A stretch of DNA of 16,993 bases, from assembly GCA_023091735.1 (NCBI GenBank), contig JALKBU010001087.1:1-16993 (forward strand), in the 5' to 3' direction. The position numbers were made by a program, and so were the translations under genes. Source of the DNA: Trichomonas tenax (lineage: Eukaryota > Parabasalia > Trichomonadida > Trichomonadidae). Of this stretch, positions 16,598 to 16,993 are shown piece after piece. Positions within the stretch are counted from its first letter, which is position 1. Each line of letters opens with the position of its first letter. Below the pieces are notes generated by a model, which was given only the letters and a program-made list of their open reading frames with translations, searched no databases and was not told the origin of the DNA.

Positions 16598-16993
16598 TTT
16601 ATATATTTTTTGTTTAGTTTCTGCGATTAATTCTTTTGTATTATGTTTATTTAATAAAATTACTGTTGTATTCTAAATATCATTTTTCCACCTTGTAATG
16701 CGCAACAAATATGATAATCTATATAATTGTTTACGTGTTATTATGTATATCCTCTATTTCTTTGGATTTCGAAAAAATCAGTGAATTTTCTAAATCAATT
16801 CTATGATGAAAGCATGCTTTTCAAATCAAATTTATATCATTTTAGATTGAGTAAGTCCCTAAGTTGATTCCACAGCCTTTTGATTGTGTTTTCTCGAAAT
16901 TTTAAAATGAAACTTTTTTTGACATATATAAATTTTATGTGACAAAACGATATAAAATGGGATGGCAAATTTATAAAATTGACAATATTTTTA
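16598..16993. other. 3' flank of the BEACH gene
   Basis: A+T-rich DNA with the probable poly(A) signal near its start. I see no gene, repeat or promoter in the remainder. Confidence 0.5.
16653..16658 (+). promoter_or_regulatory. Probable poly(A) signal of the BEACH gene
   Basis: The BEACH stop is TAAT, so it does not form TAAA as in the other two genes. AATAAA, which contains TAAA, occurs 56 bases downstream and is the likely signal. Confidence 0.4.

Overview
The window looks like nuclear DNA of a trichomonad (Parabasalia; Trichomonas or Tritrichomonas, species not decidable from the sequence). Three things point there. Two of the three intact genes carry a textbook trichomonad Initiator (TCA-Y-T-W) 11-12 bases before the ATG. 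Two of the three stop codons form the start of a TAAA poly(A) signal. The genes are intronless and widely spaced in very A+T-rich DNA, while the most biased gene uses almost only C/G-ending codons together with ACA for Thr and CCA for Pro.

Layout, all intact genes on the + strand: (1) 1-1110, an accessory stretch of short direct and inverted repeats, a start-less coding remnant (317-526) and a small unassigned ORF (876-1109). (2) 1110-2288, A+T-rich DNA without a gene. (3) 2302-3645, a complete small-type (class I, hexameric) glutamate dehydrogenase with strong codon bias. (4) 3646-6309, a 2.7-kb gene-free stretch holding an unusual array of large hairpins (about 3906-5760). The eight best hairpins, excluding H5, pair up as mirror images around about position 4600, giving a palindrome built from palindromes. 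(5) 6324-7238, a divergent CK2-alpha-like protein kinase. (6) 7239-8971, mostly featureless A+T-rich DNA with a few coding-like scraps, one being a 16-codon ORF directly behind a perfect Initiator. (7) 8972-16597, a 2541-residue BEACH protein (alpha-solenoid, ConA-like lectin domain, PH, BEACH, WD40). (8) 16598-16993, 3' flank.

The three intact genes serve unrelated jobs (amino-acid and redox metabolism, signalling, membrane traffic). Nothing suggests co-regulation beyond the shared core promoter type. The most unexplained object is the hairpin array at 4022-5180. It could be a foldback-type mobile element, a structured non-coding RNA locus, or an inverted duplication whose hairpins are kept palindromic by template switching. 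The sequence alone does not settle this, and the balance of mismatch types in the stems does not favour the RNA explanation.
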